A DNA stretch of 64,000 bases from contig DF820466.1 in NCBI GenBank assembly GCA_000739535.1, positions 146,573-210,572 on the forward strand. Reading direction: 5' to 3'. Below the pieces are notes generated by a model, which worked only from the letters and a program-made list of their open reading frames with translations, ran no database searches and had not been told where the DNA came from. Numbering within the stretch: position 1 is the first letter of the stretch; each line of letters opens with the position of its first letter. Position numbers and translations under genes: made by a program. Source of the stretch: Candidatus Vecturithrix granuli. Its GTDB lineage: Bacteria; Moduliflexota; Moduliflexia; Moduliflexales; Moduliflexaceae. Shown one piece after another: positions 26,778 through 36,000 of this stretch.

Positions 26778-27698
26778 ATGTCCCCAATCAACATTCCCTA
26801 TCAGGATCTGATCCTTTTACGCAAAAATCAGGAATTGACGAACATTTATGATGTTGAGATGCGGCATCTGGATGTTTTGCGACAGTATGAAACGATTGAG
26901 TGCCATAGCGTCGTGTATCCGTATAGTCGCAAAGTCTGCGCCAACCATCTTGCCTTTTTTCCGTTTGAGGAATATGTCAAAGATATTTTAACACAGCAAA
27001 AATCCGCGTATGTGACAATAGCGAGGAATGTTCATAAGGGTTTCGGTGTCGCGCTGGGGCTAATGATTCTTGTGTTGTTCTTGCTGTACAAGCCGGAGGA
27101 TTTGCTTTCAGTGGGGTCGATCGTCTCAATCGTCGGAGCGTATATCATGGGGAAAGAACTCTGGGATGATTTGGAACGCTTTCTGATTACGCTGTCTAAA
27201 ACCTGGCGTATCCGCTATCAAGAACCGTATTATGCCTTCCAATTGGAAAAACATACGACACTGACCCATTACTCATCCTTCGCTAAACAACATCGTTACG
27301 GTAAACCGAGCCTCTTGGCTGAAAAAATGGATTTTATTGAGCAAAGCAACTCGCAAACGGTGCGCTTATGTTTTCATCACGCTGATCTTCCAGCATCTAA
27401 CGAAAACTCTGGTCACATCTTCTCGATGCATGTGGATCCCTCAGTGCTCTCAGACTTTGAGCAAGAGGGATTTCTGTTTGGCGTGAAACTGAGCCTGAAT
27501 CGCCGGCGGTGGGGCGGTCTGAGGCAGTGTACGGAACTCTTTCAATCGATCCACAAAGGTGCGTATGGGGCCTTAGATGACCGGGGCATCTGGGTAGAAA
27601 ATGCCGTGTTTTATCGCAAGACTCTGGTCTATGGCAGAGTGAAACTGTTTCTGACAAGCGGCCTGATGCCGCAGACAAAGATTATCGCTCAGGCATAA
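26778..27698 (+). CDS. Uncharacterised membrane-associated protein
   Basis: A 306-residue protein with one or two hydrophobic segments near residues 91-118 (VALGLMILVLFLLY, then VGSIVSIVGAYIMG), flanked by soluble domains. The N-terminal part (SPINIPYQDLILLRKNQELTNIYDV) and the C-terminal part, ending in GRVKLFLTSGLMPQTK, match no family I know. No signal peptide. It is 3 nt from the upstream stop and 6 nt from the downstream start, so it is firmly inside the operon with the nucleotidyltransferase and the radical SAM gene. Confidence 0.6.
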   Translation: MSPINIPYQDLILLRKNQELTNIYDVEMRHLDVLRQYETIECHSVVYPYSRKVCANHLAFFPFEEYVKDILTQQKSAYVTIARNVHKGFGVALGLMILVLFLLYKPEDLLSVGSIVSIVGAYIMGKELWDDLERFLITLSKTWRIRYQEPYYAFQLEKHTTLTHYSSFAKQHRYGKPSLLAEKMDFIEQSNSQTVRLCFHHADLPASNENSGHIFSMHVDPSVLSDFEQEGFLFGVKLSLNRRRWGGLRQCTELFQSIHKGAYGALDDRGIWVENAVFYRKTLVYGRVKLFLTSGLMPQTKIIAQA

Positions 27699-27704
27699 TA
27701 GATT

Positions 27705-29495
27705 ATGAAGCCAAAAAAGAAGCTGGTTTTTGTGCAACTGCCGATTCCACGCCTCGCCATCACGCGTGAGGATCACAACCTGCCCGTGGCGGCCCTGGTT
27801 CTACAAGCGTATCTCCAGGAGCAGCCGATTGCCAAGCATGTTGACATACAGCTCCTCGACCCGGATCTCCAGAACTATGGCTCTGATGAGACGATTCTGC
27901 GAGAAATCCTGAAGCTTGCGCCGGATGTGGTGGGGTTGTCGCTGTACTGCTGGAATGTGGAACGCTCGCTGTATCTTGCGGAACAGATTAAACGCGCCTC
28001 GTCATCTGCGGCTGGCGCGTCTGGTCCCTTGCTTGTGGCTGGCGGACCGGAGGTGACGCCGGATAACAACTTACTCGGGCACACGGCGATAGACGTGTAT
28101 GTGTATGGCGAAGGAGAATATCCCGTGAAGCTCCTCTTGGAAGCGTCTATTAACCAGAAAGAATGGGCGGAGAAGATGTTCGACAACATTCCAGGCACGA
28201 TGTTTGTTCAAAACAGCGTGTGGCGGGTCAATCCACCTCAACGCCAGGCCGTGGATCTCAATCAGACCACGCCAGCGTATCTCAAGAATCTGGTGCCACG
28301 CGCCAATTGGAACGAGATGTTTGTGGAGACCATGCGCGGGTGTCCGTTTGCCTGTCGCTTTTGTTATTACAACAAAAATTGCGGCGGCCTTCGCTATCTT
28401 GATTGCGAAACCGTGCTGCAACTGGTGCGGTATGCGCGTGATCAGCAGTATCGGGAACTCTTTCTGCTCGACCCTTGTTTTAATCTTCGTCCGGATCTTG
28501 AAATGTTGTTGGGCCACATAGCGTTGATCAACGCTGATCGACAGGTCAAGATTGCCACAGAACTACGGGCGGATATGATTGACGACCATCTGGCGCAACT
28601 ACTGGCAGATGCGGGGTTCTCTGAGGTGGAAGTCGGATTGCAGAGCATTCATACGGAGACGATGCAACAGATTGGACGCAGGCACAACCTGGATCAATTT
28701 TTACGCGGCTGCCATGCAATGCTGGTGCGAGGCATTGCCACCAAAGTCGATCTGATTGTGGGCTTACCAGGGGATACGCTGGAGAAGTTCAAGCAGAGCG
28801 CGCGTTGGGTGAAACGTGAAGGATTGGCGGAGGATCTGCAAGTGTTCTGTCTGAGCGTGCTGCCGGGCACCTTTTTTCGTGCCCATGCGGAGGAACTGGG
28901 GCTGAGGTATTCGCCGTTGCCGCCCTATTATCTGCTCTCTGCCCCGGATTGGCCTGCAGAGGACATTACTACGGCCTTTAGCTGGGCTGAAGACTATTTC
29001 GGGATGAGCTTTGAACCGGATTTGGAGGAAGAATGTACGCTTCAGCCAGTGTTAGATGGAAGATTTCAGGAAATCCTTCAACTTGACCCATCGCACCCGT
29101 GTCAACTGCCCGGGGCGACCACCTCAATCACAAAATGGGTAATCGGGCCAATTCTGAAGGCTGACGATCTGTTCACGCACTTGCCGGTGATGCAGCATTA
29201 CACGAAAAATAACCCTTACAGTATCTATCACGTTTATATCGAGCTTCAGCAAGAAATTCCACTTGACGCGCTCTTTGACTTTTATCCAGCCTTTACCTTG
29301 CTCAAGCAGCAATTTATTGATCGAGATTTGAGCGTATTGAGCGTTGATGCAACGGCGATCTTTCATTATCAAATACAAATTTTACTGAAAACGTCCATGC
29401 TCTCTCGTTTTTCTCAACAGTATCTCGCCGCCTTACAACAGCATTTTCCTGTTGAGATGGTAGGAACAAATGCAGAGGTCAAAGACGAACTTTGA
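27705..29495 (+). CDS. B12-binding-domain radical SAM protein
   Basis: A 596-residue enzyme. The N-terminal ~170 residues resemble a cobalamin-binding Rossmann domain (APDVVGLSLYCWNVERSLYLAE; VAGGPEVTP; YGEGEYPVKLLLEA). The canonical DxHxxG lower-ligand motif is not obvious. The radical SAM cluster CPFACRFCYYNKNC is near 212-225, and EVGLQSIHTETMQQIGR lies in the barrel. The C-terminal ~180 residues are unassigned. Such proteins include P-methylases, hopanoid and bacteriochlorophyll enzymes and many of unknown substrate. The product cannot be inferred, but operon partners (nucleotidyltransferase, membrane protein) suggest modification of a surface or lipid-linked molecule. Confidence 0.85.
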   Translation: MKPKKKLVFVQLPIPRLAITREDHNLPVAALVLQAYLQEQPIAKHVDIQLLDPDLQNYGSDETILREILKLAPDVVGLSLYCWNVERSLYLAEQIKRASSSAAGASGPLLVAGGPEVTPDNNLLGHTAIDVYVYGEGEYPVKLLLEASINQKEWAEKMFDNIPGTMFVQNSVWRVNPPQRQAVDLNQTTPAYLKNLVPRANWNEMFVETMRGCPFACRFCYYNKNCGGLRYLDCETVLQLVRYARDQQYRELFLLDPCFNLRPDLEMLLGHIALINADRQVKIATELRADMIDDHLAQLLADAGFSEVEVGLQSIHTETMQQIGRRHNLDQFLRGCHAMLVRGIATKVDLIVGLPGDTLEKFKQSARWVKREGLAEDLQVFCLSVLPGTFFRAHAEELGLRYSPLPPYYLLSAPDWPAEDITTAFSWAEDYFGMSFEPDLEEECTLQPVLDGRFQEILQLDPSHPCQLPGATTSITKWVIGPILKADDLFTHLPVMQHYTKNNPYSIYHVYIELQQEIPLDALFDFYPAFTLLKQQFIDRDLSVLSVDATAIFHYQIQILLKTSMLSRFSQQYLAALQQHFPVEMVGTNAEVKDEL

Positions 29496-29519
29496 CGCTC
29501 CTGGAAAGGAGGAATGACG

Positions 29520-31307
29520 ATGACACTCAGGAAAACGAAAATCGTGTGTACAATCGGGCCAGCCGTCCAGGACCTTGAGAAATTGAAACAGTTGCTTGTA
29601 GAAGGGATGAATATTGCCCGTTTGAATTTTTCGCATGGGGATCATGCGTATCATGCTGAAAGCATTGCTATGATCAGGGACGCCAGCCGACAAAGCGGAA
29701 TTCCGGTGGCATTGCTGCTCGATACGAAAGGGCCGGAAATTCGTACTGGCCGTACAAAAGACGATCAAACGATTCTCCTGCTGTCCGGGAAAAACATTAT
29801 TTTGACAAGTGAAGAGGTCGAAGGCACGGAAGAACGTTTGAGTATTTCATATACACATCTACCTCAAGAAGTCTCGCCAGGAAAACATATCTACATCGCG
29901 GATGGCGTCATTGACCTGGAAGTTCGGAGGGTTGAAGGCAATGACATTCATTGTATGATCAGGCAAGGCGGGACGATTGGAAGCCGGAAAAATGTCAATG
30001 TGATCGGAGTCAGAACAGCGCTTCCGGCGATAACGGAACAAGATGAACGCGATATTGTATTTGGCATTACGCATCAGGTTGATTTTATTGCCGCATCCTT
30101 TGTTCGCAAAAGCGGCGATATTCTGGAAATTCGCAAAATTTTGGAAGAGTATGGCTCAAAAATTGATCTGATCGCGAAAATTGAGGACGAGGAAGGTGTG
30201 GAGAATATTGATGAGATTCTCAAGGTCTCCAATGGGATTATGATTGCGCGAGGCGATCTGGGGGTGCAACTGCACACCGAAGATATTCCTCTGGTCCAAA
30301 AACGGATTATTCGCAAATGTCACAATACGAATAAGCCTGTGATTACGGCGACGCAGATGCTAGATTCGATGATCCACAATCCGCGCCCGACGCGAGCCGA
30401 ATCCTCAGATGTCGCCAATGCTATTTTCGACGGCACCGATGCCGTGATGCTATCCGGGGAGACCGCCTCAGGTCAATATCCGATTCTGGCGGTGCAAACC
30501 ATGCACAAAATTGCGGTTCGCGTGGAAAATTCGGCAGAATATTGTGAAAAAATGAGGCATTATTTTGATCTATCCGAGTCAACCTTCAACATTGCGACCG
30601 CCGTTGCGCAATCAGCATATATGATCGCCAGGAATATTGGGGCGTCTGCCATACTCGCTCCAACGCTGCGCGGTAATACCCCCAAGTTGATCAGTAAATA
30701 TCGTCCGGAACAAGCTATTATTGGAGTCGCAACCACCGAAAGCGTCCAACGGAATCTCTTGCTGTATTGGGGAGTCTATCCGATTGTGAGTGGTTTGGCG
30801 TCCGGTTCGGATGTGATGATCAATAATGCGCTGGCGATTGCTCTGCAGAAAAAATATATTTGTAATTCAGATCGAGTCGTCACGGTGGCTGGTATCCCGA
30901 TCAATTCGCCCGTGATGCTCAATACGATTCGCGTGCATGTGATTTCAACAATTCTTGGCAAAGGACGTGATGGTTTTGGGAAAATCAAGACCGGTCATAT
31001 TGTGAAAGCCAGAGATTTGGGGGAAGCGGTCTTACGCATAGAGGGCAACGGGCATGAAATTTTACTCACGAATGCTCTTGATCATCGTTTTAAACCGTTG
31101 CTCTCAAAACTCACAGGGATTATCCTGGAAGACTATTCCACCGTGCCTCACGAGGAAATGTTGATGCTGAATCCGGAATTGACAATGATCTCTGGGGTCG
31201 CCGATGCACTCGCGATCTTTGAGTCTGATCTGACCGTGAGCATCGATGGGGAAGAAAAATTAATTTACGAAGGTCTTGTGACTGAAAAGGGAGGAAGTGA
31301 AAATTGA
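29520..31307 (+). CDS. pyk: Pyruvate kinase with C-terminal swivelling-type domain
   Basis: A 595-residue pyruvate kinase (PEP + ADP to pyruvate + ATP). The substrate loop MNIARLNFSHGD, the catalytic Lys in LIAKIEDEEGVENIDEI, GDLGVQL and TATQMLDSMIHNPRPTRAE are all intact. Beyond the usual ~470 residues it carries a C-terminal domain (about 515-590, ILLTNAL...VPHEEMLM...) like the ECTS/PEP-utiliser mobile domain of Bacillus-type enzymes, with the His kept in VPHEE. I choose ATG 29520, 7 nt after AAAGGAGG; the ATG at 29514 is too close. The last codons lie in a TGAAAAT tandem repeat. Confidence 0.95.
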   Translation: MTLRKTKIVCTIGPAVQDLEKLKQLLVEGMNIARLNFSHGDHAYHAESIAMIRDASRQSGIPVALLLDTKGPEIRTGRTKDDQTILLLSGKNIILTSEEVEGTEERLSISYTHLPQEVSPGKHIYIADGVIDLEVRRVEGNDIHCMIRQGGTIGSRKNVNVIGVRTALPAITEQDERDIVFGITHQVDFIAASFVRKSGDILEIRKILEEYGSKIDLIAKIEDEEGVENIDEILKVSNGIMIARGDLGVQLHTEDIPLVQKRIIRKCHNTNKPVITATQMLDSMIHNPRPTRAESSDVANAIFDGTDAVMLSGETASGQYPILAVQTMHKIAVRVENSAEYCEKMRHYFDLSESTFNIATAVAQSAYMIARNIGASAILAPTLRGNTPKLISKYRPEQAIIGVATTESVQRNLLLYWGVYPIVSGLASGSDVMINNALAIALQKKYICNSDRVVTVAGIPINSPVMLNTIRVHVISTILGKGRDGFGKIKTGHIVKARDLGEAVLRIEGNGHEILLTNALDHRFKPLLSKLTGIILEDYSTVPHEEMLMLNPELTMISGVADALAIFESDLTVSIDGEEKLIYEGLVTEKGGSEN

Positions 31308-31325
31308 AAATTGAAAATTGAAAAT
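31298..31325. repeat. Heptanucleotide tandem repeat (TGAAAAT)x4
   Basis: Four perfect 7-nt units span the pyk stop codon and the start of the short gap to the convergent UPF0280 gene. Confidence 0.9.
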
Positions 31326-31336
31326 TGAGGAATATT

Positions 31337-32080
31337 TTACATGGGGGAAGAGGTTTTCACAAGCTGTAAATTCCCCCATACGCCGAGTTCTTTGCCGACA
31401 ATAATGACCGCGCCTTCGACGCCGGGTATCTGGGCGGCAAATTGTAGCCCCTGTTCAATATGAGCAGGAGTCGAAACCATATTGCCCATCGCTGTAGCAC
31501 AGGCGTCGGCTAAGGCGGTTGAGCGAGCCAGAATCACGGCCGCATCCGCTTTGCCAAAACTGAGCGAAGGCCCAACAGTCCCCGATGAGGTACAGACTCC
31601 GCAAGGCATCTGTGATGCGGCGATTTTCAAGGCGATCTTTCCGGTGAGGGGTGAATTTCCGGCATAAATACCAATGATTCGATCGCGCGTTCCGGCCAGA
31701 AAAATATCGCCGCCATTTTCCACAAGCAACTCAGGCGAAAAGGGCAATAACGTTTTGCCGACATATTCTGCAATCGCCCCGGCCACAGATGCAAATGGTC
31801 CAACTTCGGCCTGCTGAGCCGCTGCCGCCATGGCCTGGATAATCGACGGCGATCCGGATTTCACAGGGATTGGCTGCAAAGAGAGGCGAAAATCAGGATA
31901 TTGGGCAATATACTGTTCTAGCTGAGAACGGTAATATATTAAGGTTTGCCGGGCGAGATCCGTCAGATCGCGCTGAGCAAGCAGTAACAGGTCGCTTTCC
32001 TGAATTGTGACGCGAAACTGCACAAGTTCATCTGCCTGGATCCATTGCTGATATGTTCGTATTCCAAAGCCTTTTGGCAT
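31337..32080 (-). CDS. UPF0280 (COG2122) ApbE-like protein
   Basis: A 247-residue protein of the UPF0280 family, distantly related to ApbE. Typical segments are GPFASVAGAIAEYVGKTLL near 110-130, ENGGDIFLAG, MPCGVCTSSGTVGPSLSFGKADAAVILA and ALADACATAMGNMV. From published work on methanogens, COG2122 proteins take part in anaerobic homocysteine synthesis from aspartate semialdehyde, together with COG1900 (DUF39) and NIL-domain ferredoxins. I start it at ATG 32080, 9 nt after AGAGGA; a GTG at 32098 is less likely. The NIL-ferredoxin gene lies upstream on the same strand, across a ~200-nt REPIN-containing gap. Confidence 0.88.
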   Translation of the reverse strand: MPKGFGIRTYQQWIQADELVQFRVTIQESDLLLLAQRDLTDLARQTLIYYRSQLEQYIAQYPDFRLSLQPIPVKSGSPSIIQAMAAAAQQAEVGPFASVAGAIAEYVGKTLLPFSPELLVENGGDIFLAGTRDRIIGIYAGNSPLTGKIALKIAASQMPCGVCTSSGTVGPSLSFGKADAAVILARSTALADACATAMGNMVSTPAHIEQGLQFAAQIPGVEGAVIIVGKELGVWGNLQLVKTSSPM

Positions 32081-32131
32081 GTCAAACATTCCTCTCACAA
32101 AAACAGGTATGTTTCCTCTATAAAGCGATGT

Positions 32132-32184
32132 TTGTAGTGAACGCTTCAGCGTTTTATCACGCCGCTGAAGCGGCTACTACAAGC
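32132..32184. repeat. REPIN-like element (GTAG ... CTAC), AACGCTTCAGCGTT type
   Basis: GTAG (32134-32137) precedes the palindrome AACGCTTCAGCGTT (32140-32153). An inverted partner CCGCTGAAGCGG (32162-32173) is followed by CTAC (32174-32177). Outer flanks TTGTAGT and ACTACAA extend the symmetry. This is the layout of paired REP sequences mobilised by RAYT transposases. Confidence 0.8.
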
Positions 32185-32280
32185 CTGATGTTGAGCGAGT
32201 GCGTATTTTATATTCGTTGTATTTATATCATTCGATGACTTCTCATAAATTCCTCTACCAATACAACAGACACTTCATAT

Positions 32281-32700
32281 TTACAAGCTGATGCTGACCG
32301 CTTTATAAGCGCACACTTTCAGGCAAATTTCACAGGCAATACACTTTTCTTTATCAAATGAAACTGTCATGGTCGGTCGTGATACCGATAATGCGCCTGT
32401 CGGGCACAAGGAGACGCACGCCGTACAATGTGTACAGCGATCTTCATACCACACGACATCCTGCGCTAATGGCTGATAGTGTACCCCAATCCGGGTCAGG
32501 TAATCTAACCCACGGTCAATATTTTTTTGACTGCCTTGCACCTCGATCACCAGCATCCCTTTTTCTTCGGAACCTTGACCGGGGGTCACTTGAGCTTTCA
32601 GAATATTAGTGATCAAATTATAATCTTTGATCAGATGATATGTCACAGGCTGTTGTACTACAGCCTGTGGAAATGATAAGACATAAGTTTTTTTGATCAT
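32281..32700 (-). CDS. NIL-domain 2[4Fe-4S] ferredoxin
   Basis: A 139-residue protein. Residues 1-75 form a NIL domain (KKTYVLSFPQAVVQQPVTYHLIKDYNLITNILKA-like ligand-binding fold). Two [4Fe-4S] motifs follow: CTHCTACVSLCPTGAL and CIACEICLKVCAYKAV. NIL-ferredoxins of this kind serve in anaerobic homocysteine biosynthesis with COG1900 and COG2122 proteins, and here the COG2122 gene is the downstream neighbour. Start MIKKTY at 32700 is chosen. The 31-codon upstream extension is poor in protein-like sequence, and GGAA lies ~11 nt from this ATG. The DNA of codons 11-19 contains a 10-bp perfect hairpin. Confidence 0.88.
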   Translation of the reverse strand: MIKKTYVLSFPQAVVQQPVTYHLIKDYNLITNILKAQVTPGQGSEEKGMLVIEVQGSQKNIDRGLDYLTRIGVHYQPLAQDVVWYEDRCTHCTACVSLCPTGALSVSRPTMTVSFDKEKCIACEICLKVCAYKAVSISL

Positions 32701-33079
32701 AGTTGATTTTTCCAGAATATTGTTATTTAGGAATTCTCTGTCATCTTCGCTCCTACCCGCAAAAATTTTGAATGAAGTACTTATGAGAAGCACTTATGAA
32801 ATGTATAGGGAGATTTGTCAACTTTTGATTTCCTTGAACAAGCTCATGTTTAAGGAACATATAGTAAATCTCCTCTAAGGCTATTCATTTTTTTTCACAA
32901 AACATTTTGCATAATTTAACAACCAATTATAATAAAGAGTTGACATCTTCATAAGAGTGAAAGAAAAATAAAGAAAGACTTCTTCATGATGCCTGGTCTT
33001 GGAGATTCAACAACATAGACACCTGATATTGATAGGTAGCGCCCTCTGATAACCTGACGTTCAGGAGAATGCGAAAAGC
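32701..33079. other. Divergent intergenic region (NIL-ferredoxin / hybrid kinase)
   Basis: About 380 A+T-rich nt without a gene. A perfect TATAAT (32928-32933) faces the kinase, but its best -35 (TTGCAT, 15-nt spacer) is weak. A TTGACA at 32940-32945 has no matching -10. No strong dyad was found. Confidence 0.6.
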
Positions 33080-36000
33080 ATGAATGCACACACACAACAG
33101 ATGAAAAATAACTCTGCTGTTCAACTTTTACAAGAAATTGAGCGGTTACAATCTCTGGTGGCTGAATTACAATGTTCAGAAATAGAACGAAAACGGGCCG
33201 AACAGATCAACCAGACCTTATTCAATATTTCAAATGCGGTCAATACGACGTTTAATCTGGATCAGTTATATCGCTCGATTCATAAAGCCCTGGGAGCGAT
33301 TCTCGATGTCAGGAATTTTTATATTGCCATCTATCACCAAGAAGATGATTCGGTGACATTCCCGTATTTTGTCGACGAAGTTGATCATATCTTTCCTGAA
33401 ATCAAAAATGTCAGTCAATCACAGTCATTAACCGGAGAAGTGATCCGAACCGGAAAACCCTTATTGATCACCAAACAAGAGATCATGCTTCGTTACAAAA
33501 AGGCACTGCACGAAGAACTCGGAACCCCGGCTGAAATTTGGATTGGCGTGCCCTTAAAAATTCAGGATGAAGTCATCGGCGTAATCGCCGCGCAAAGTTA
33601 TACGGACCCGCACCAATACAGCTATCACGATATTGATGTGCTGATGTCGGTCTCGGATCAAGTCGCCATAGCGATAGAACGCCAGTGTAATGTTGAATTG
33701 CTGAAGGCCAGTGAACAAAGGTATCGGAATTTAGTGGAAAATATTGATGGCATTATCTTTGCCACGGATGAACGGGGGATATTTACTTATATCAGCCCTG
33801 CGGTCAAGCATATTATAGGCTATAGTCAGGAAGATATTCTCGGAAAAATTCCAATCCATTTTGAACTTCAAAAACCTGAACCATACAGTCCCAAACGTTG
33901 GCGGAAACATTTCATTTCAGGAGAAACTGACGCCCGAAATTCTTATGAAGATATCATTCATGTGGAGGATCGGCGACGTGTGCACGATGTGCTCGATGGT
34001 GCGTTACAGCAGCTCGCGCCGTACAAGATCGAATACCGGATTATCCGTCAGGACGACAAAGTGCAATGGGTGTACGAAAAAGGATTAGCGTTGCAGAGCG
34101 ATCATCACGAGATACACTTAGAAGGGGTGATTCTGGATATTCAGGAACGGAAATATGCTGAAGAAATTAACCAGACCTTATTTAGCATTTCCAACGCGGT
34201 CAATATGACGGTGAACCTGAATGATTTATATGAGTTAATTCATTATTCTTTGCTGCGAGTCGTAGATGTGTCGAATTTTTATATTGCCCTGTACGATAAA
34301 GAACGCGATCTCATTCAATTTCCTTACAATACCGATGACGTAGATACTGATGTTGCAGAAATCACCAACGCCAGTCAATCGGACAGCCTGACCTCACAGG
34401 TGATTCACACCGGGAAACCCTTGTTATTGACTGCCCAAGAGCATGAAATTCTAAAGGAACAACGTGGGATGGATATTGTCGGCATTCCTTCGGCGGTATG
34501 GCTTGGAGTACCGCTCATTGTGAACGGCGAAGTCATTGGGGCGATGGTTGCCCAGCACTATACGGATTCTAATCGCTATGATCGACGGGATGTGGAAGTC
34601 TTGTGTTCGGTGTCTAAACACGTGGCTATCGCCATTGAGCGCAAAAAAGCCTATGAAGATCTCCGGAAGGCCAAAATTGCAGCTGAAAGTGCGAATCAGG
34701 AATTGATCCGGGTGAATCAACAGCTTGAACAGGCGATGACCAGAGCAAATGAGATGGCAACACACGCGAAAAATGCGACCCGATCGAAAAGTGCGTTTCT
34801 GGCGAACATGAGTCATGAAATTCGCACGCCGATGAATGCTATTATTGGCTTAACATCGTTAATGCTTGAAACTCAATTGACCGATAAACAACGCGATTAC
34901 CTCAATAAAATCCATCGTTCAAGTCATGCGCTGCTCGATCTGATGAATGACATTCTGGATTTTTCAAAAATTGAAGCCGGGAAACTCTCCCTGGAACAGA
35001 TCGAATTTCGAATCCATGACCTGATTGATATTCTGATTGACATGTTCGCCGGGAAAGCTGCAGAAAAAGGAATTGAACTGATTCCTCAGGTGGCTCCAGA
35101 AGTTCCTCTGGCGCTTGTCGGAGATCCCCTACGCTTACGTCAAATACTGATTAATCTGACCAATAATGCTCTAAAATTCACGAACGGCGGTGAAGTTGTG
35201 ATTAAAGTCGATGTAAAAGCGCAGTGCGACGATCGCGTTCAGCTTGTCTTTTCAGTCTCAGATACTGGCATTGGCATCCCTGACGAGCAAATTTCGAATT
35301 TATTCGATTCCTTTGTGCAAGGCGATGGCTCAACCTCCCGTCAATATGGTGGGACAGGATTAGGTTTGGCAATCTGCAAACGGTTGGTTGAAATCATGCA
35401 GGGTAACCTCTGGGTGGAGAGTTGTCCCGGGCAGGGCAGCACCTTCGGTTTCACAGTAGAATTCGGATTATTACCTAATAAGCAAGCACAGATGATTTTA
35501 TCACCAATTGAACTTCAGGGGTTGAGAGTTCTGGTTGTTGATGATAATTCCAAGTCGCGCGAACTCCTCAAGAAGATGCTGACATCGTTTGCGTTTCATG
35601 TGACGCTGGCCAAGTCGGGCAAAGATGCGCTGCAACTCCTGGAAAATGCGGTTGACAAACCAGCCTATCACTTGATTCTGCTCGATCTCATGATGCCAGA
35701 CATGGATGGCATTAACACAATCACCCACATCCGTAAAAATCCCTATTTTGAAGACATTCCGATTATTCTGCTGCTGGTATTTGGCCGTGAGGATATGATG
35801 CAGCAAGCCAGAGCCGCAGGCGCTAATGGGTTTTTGATGAAACCACTCAAACAGTCCTCGCTCTTTGAGACAATTATGGAATTGTTTGCCCACAAGTCGC
35901 TTCACGAACTTCCGAACCGAACTTCTGCCGGGTGGGAGGATCTCGATCTGATTCGCCACCTCAAAGGGGCTCACATCTTGCTGGTTGAGGATAGCAGCGT

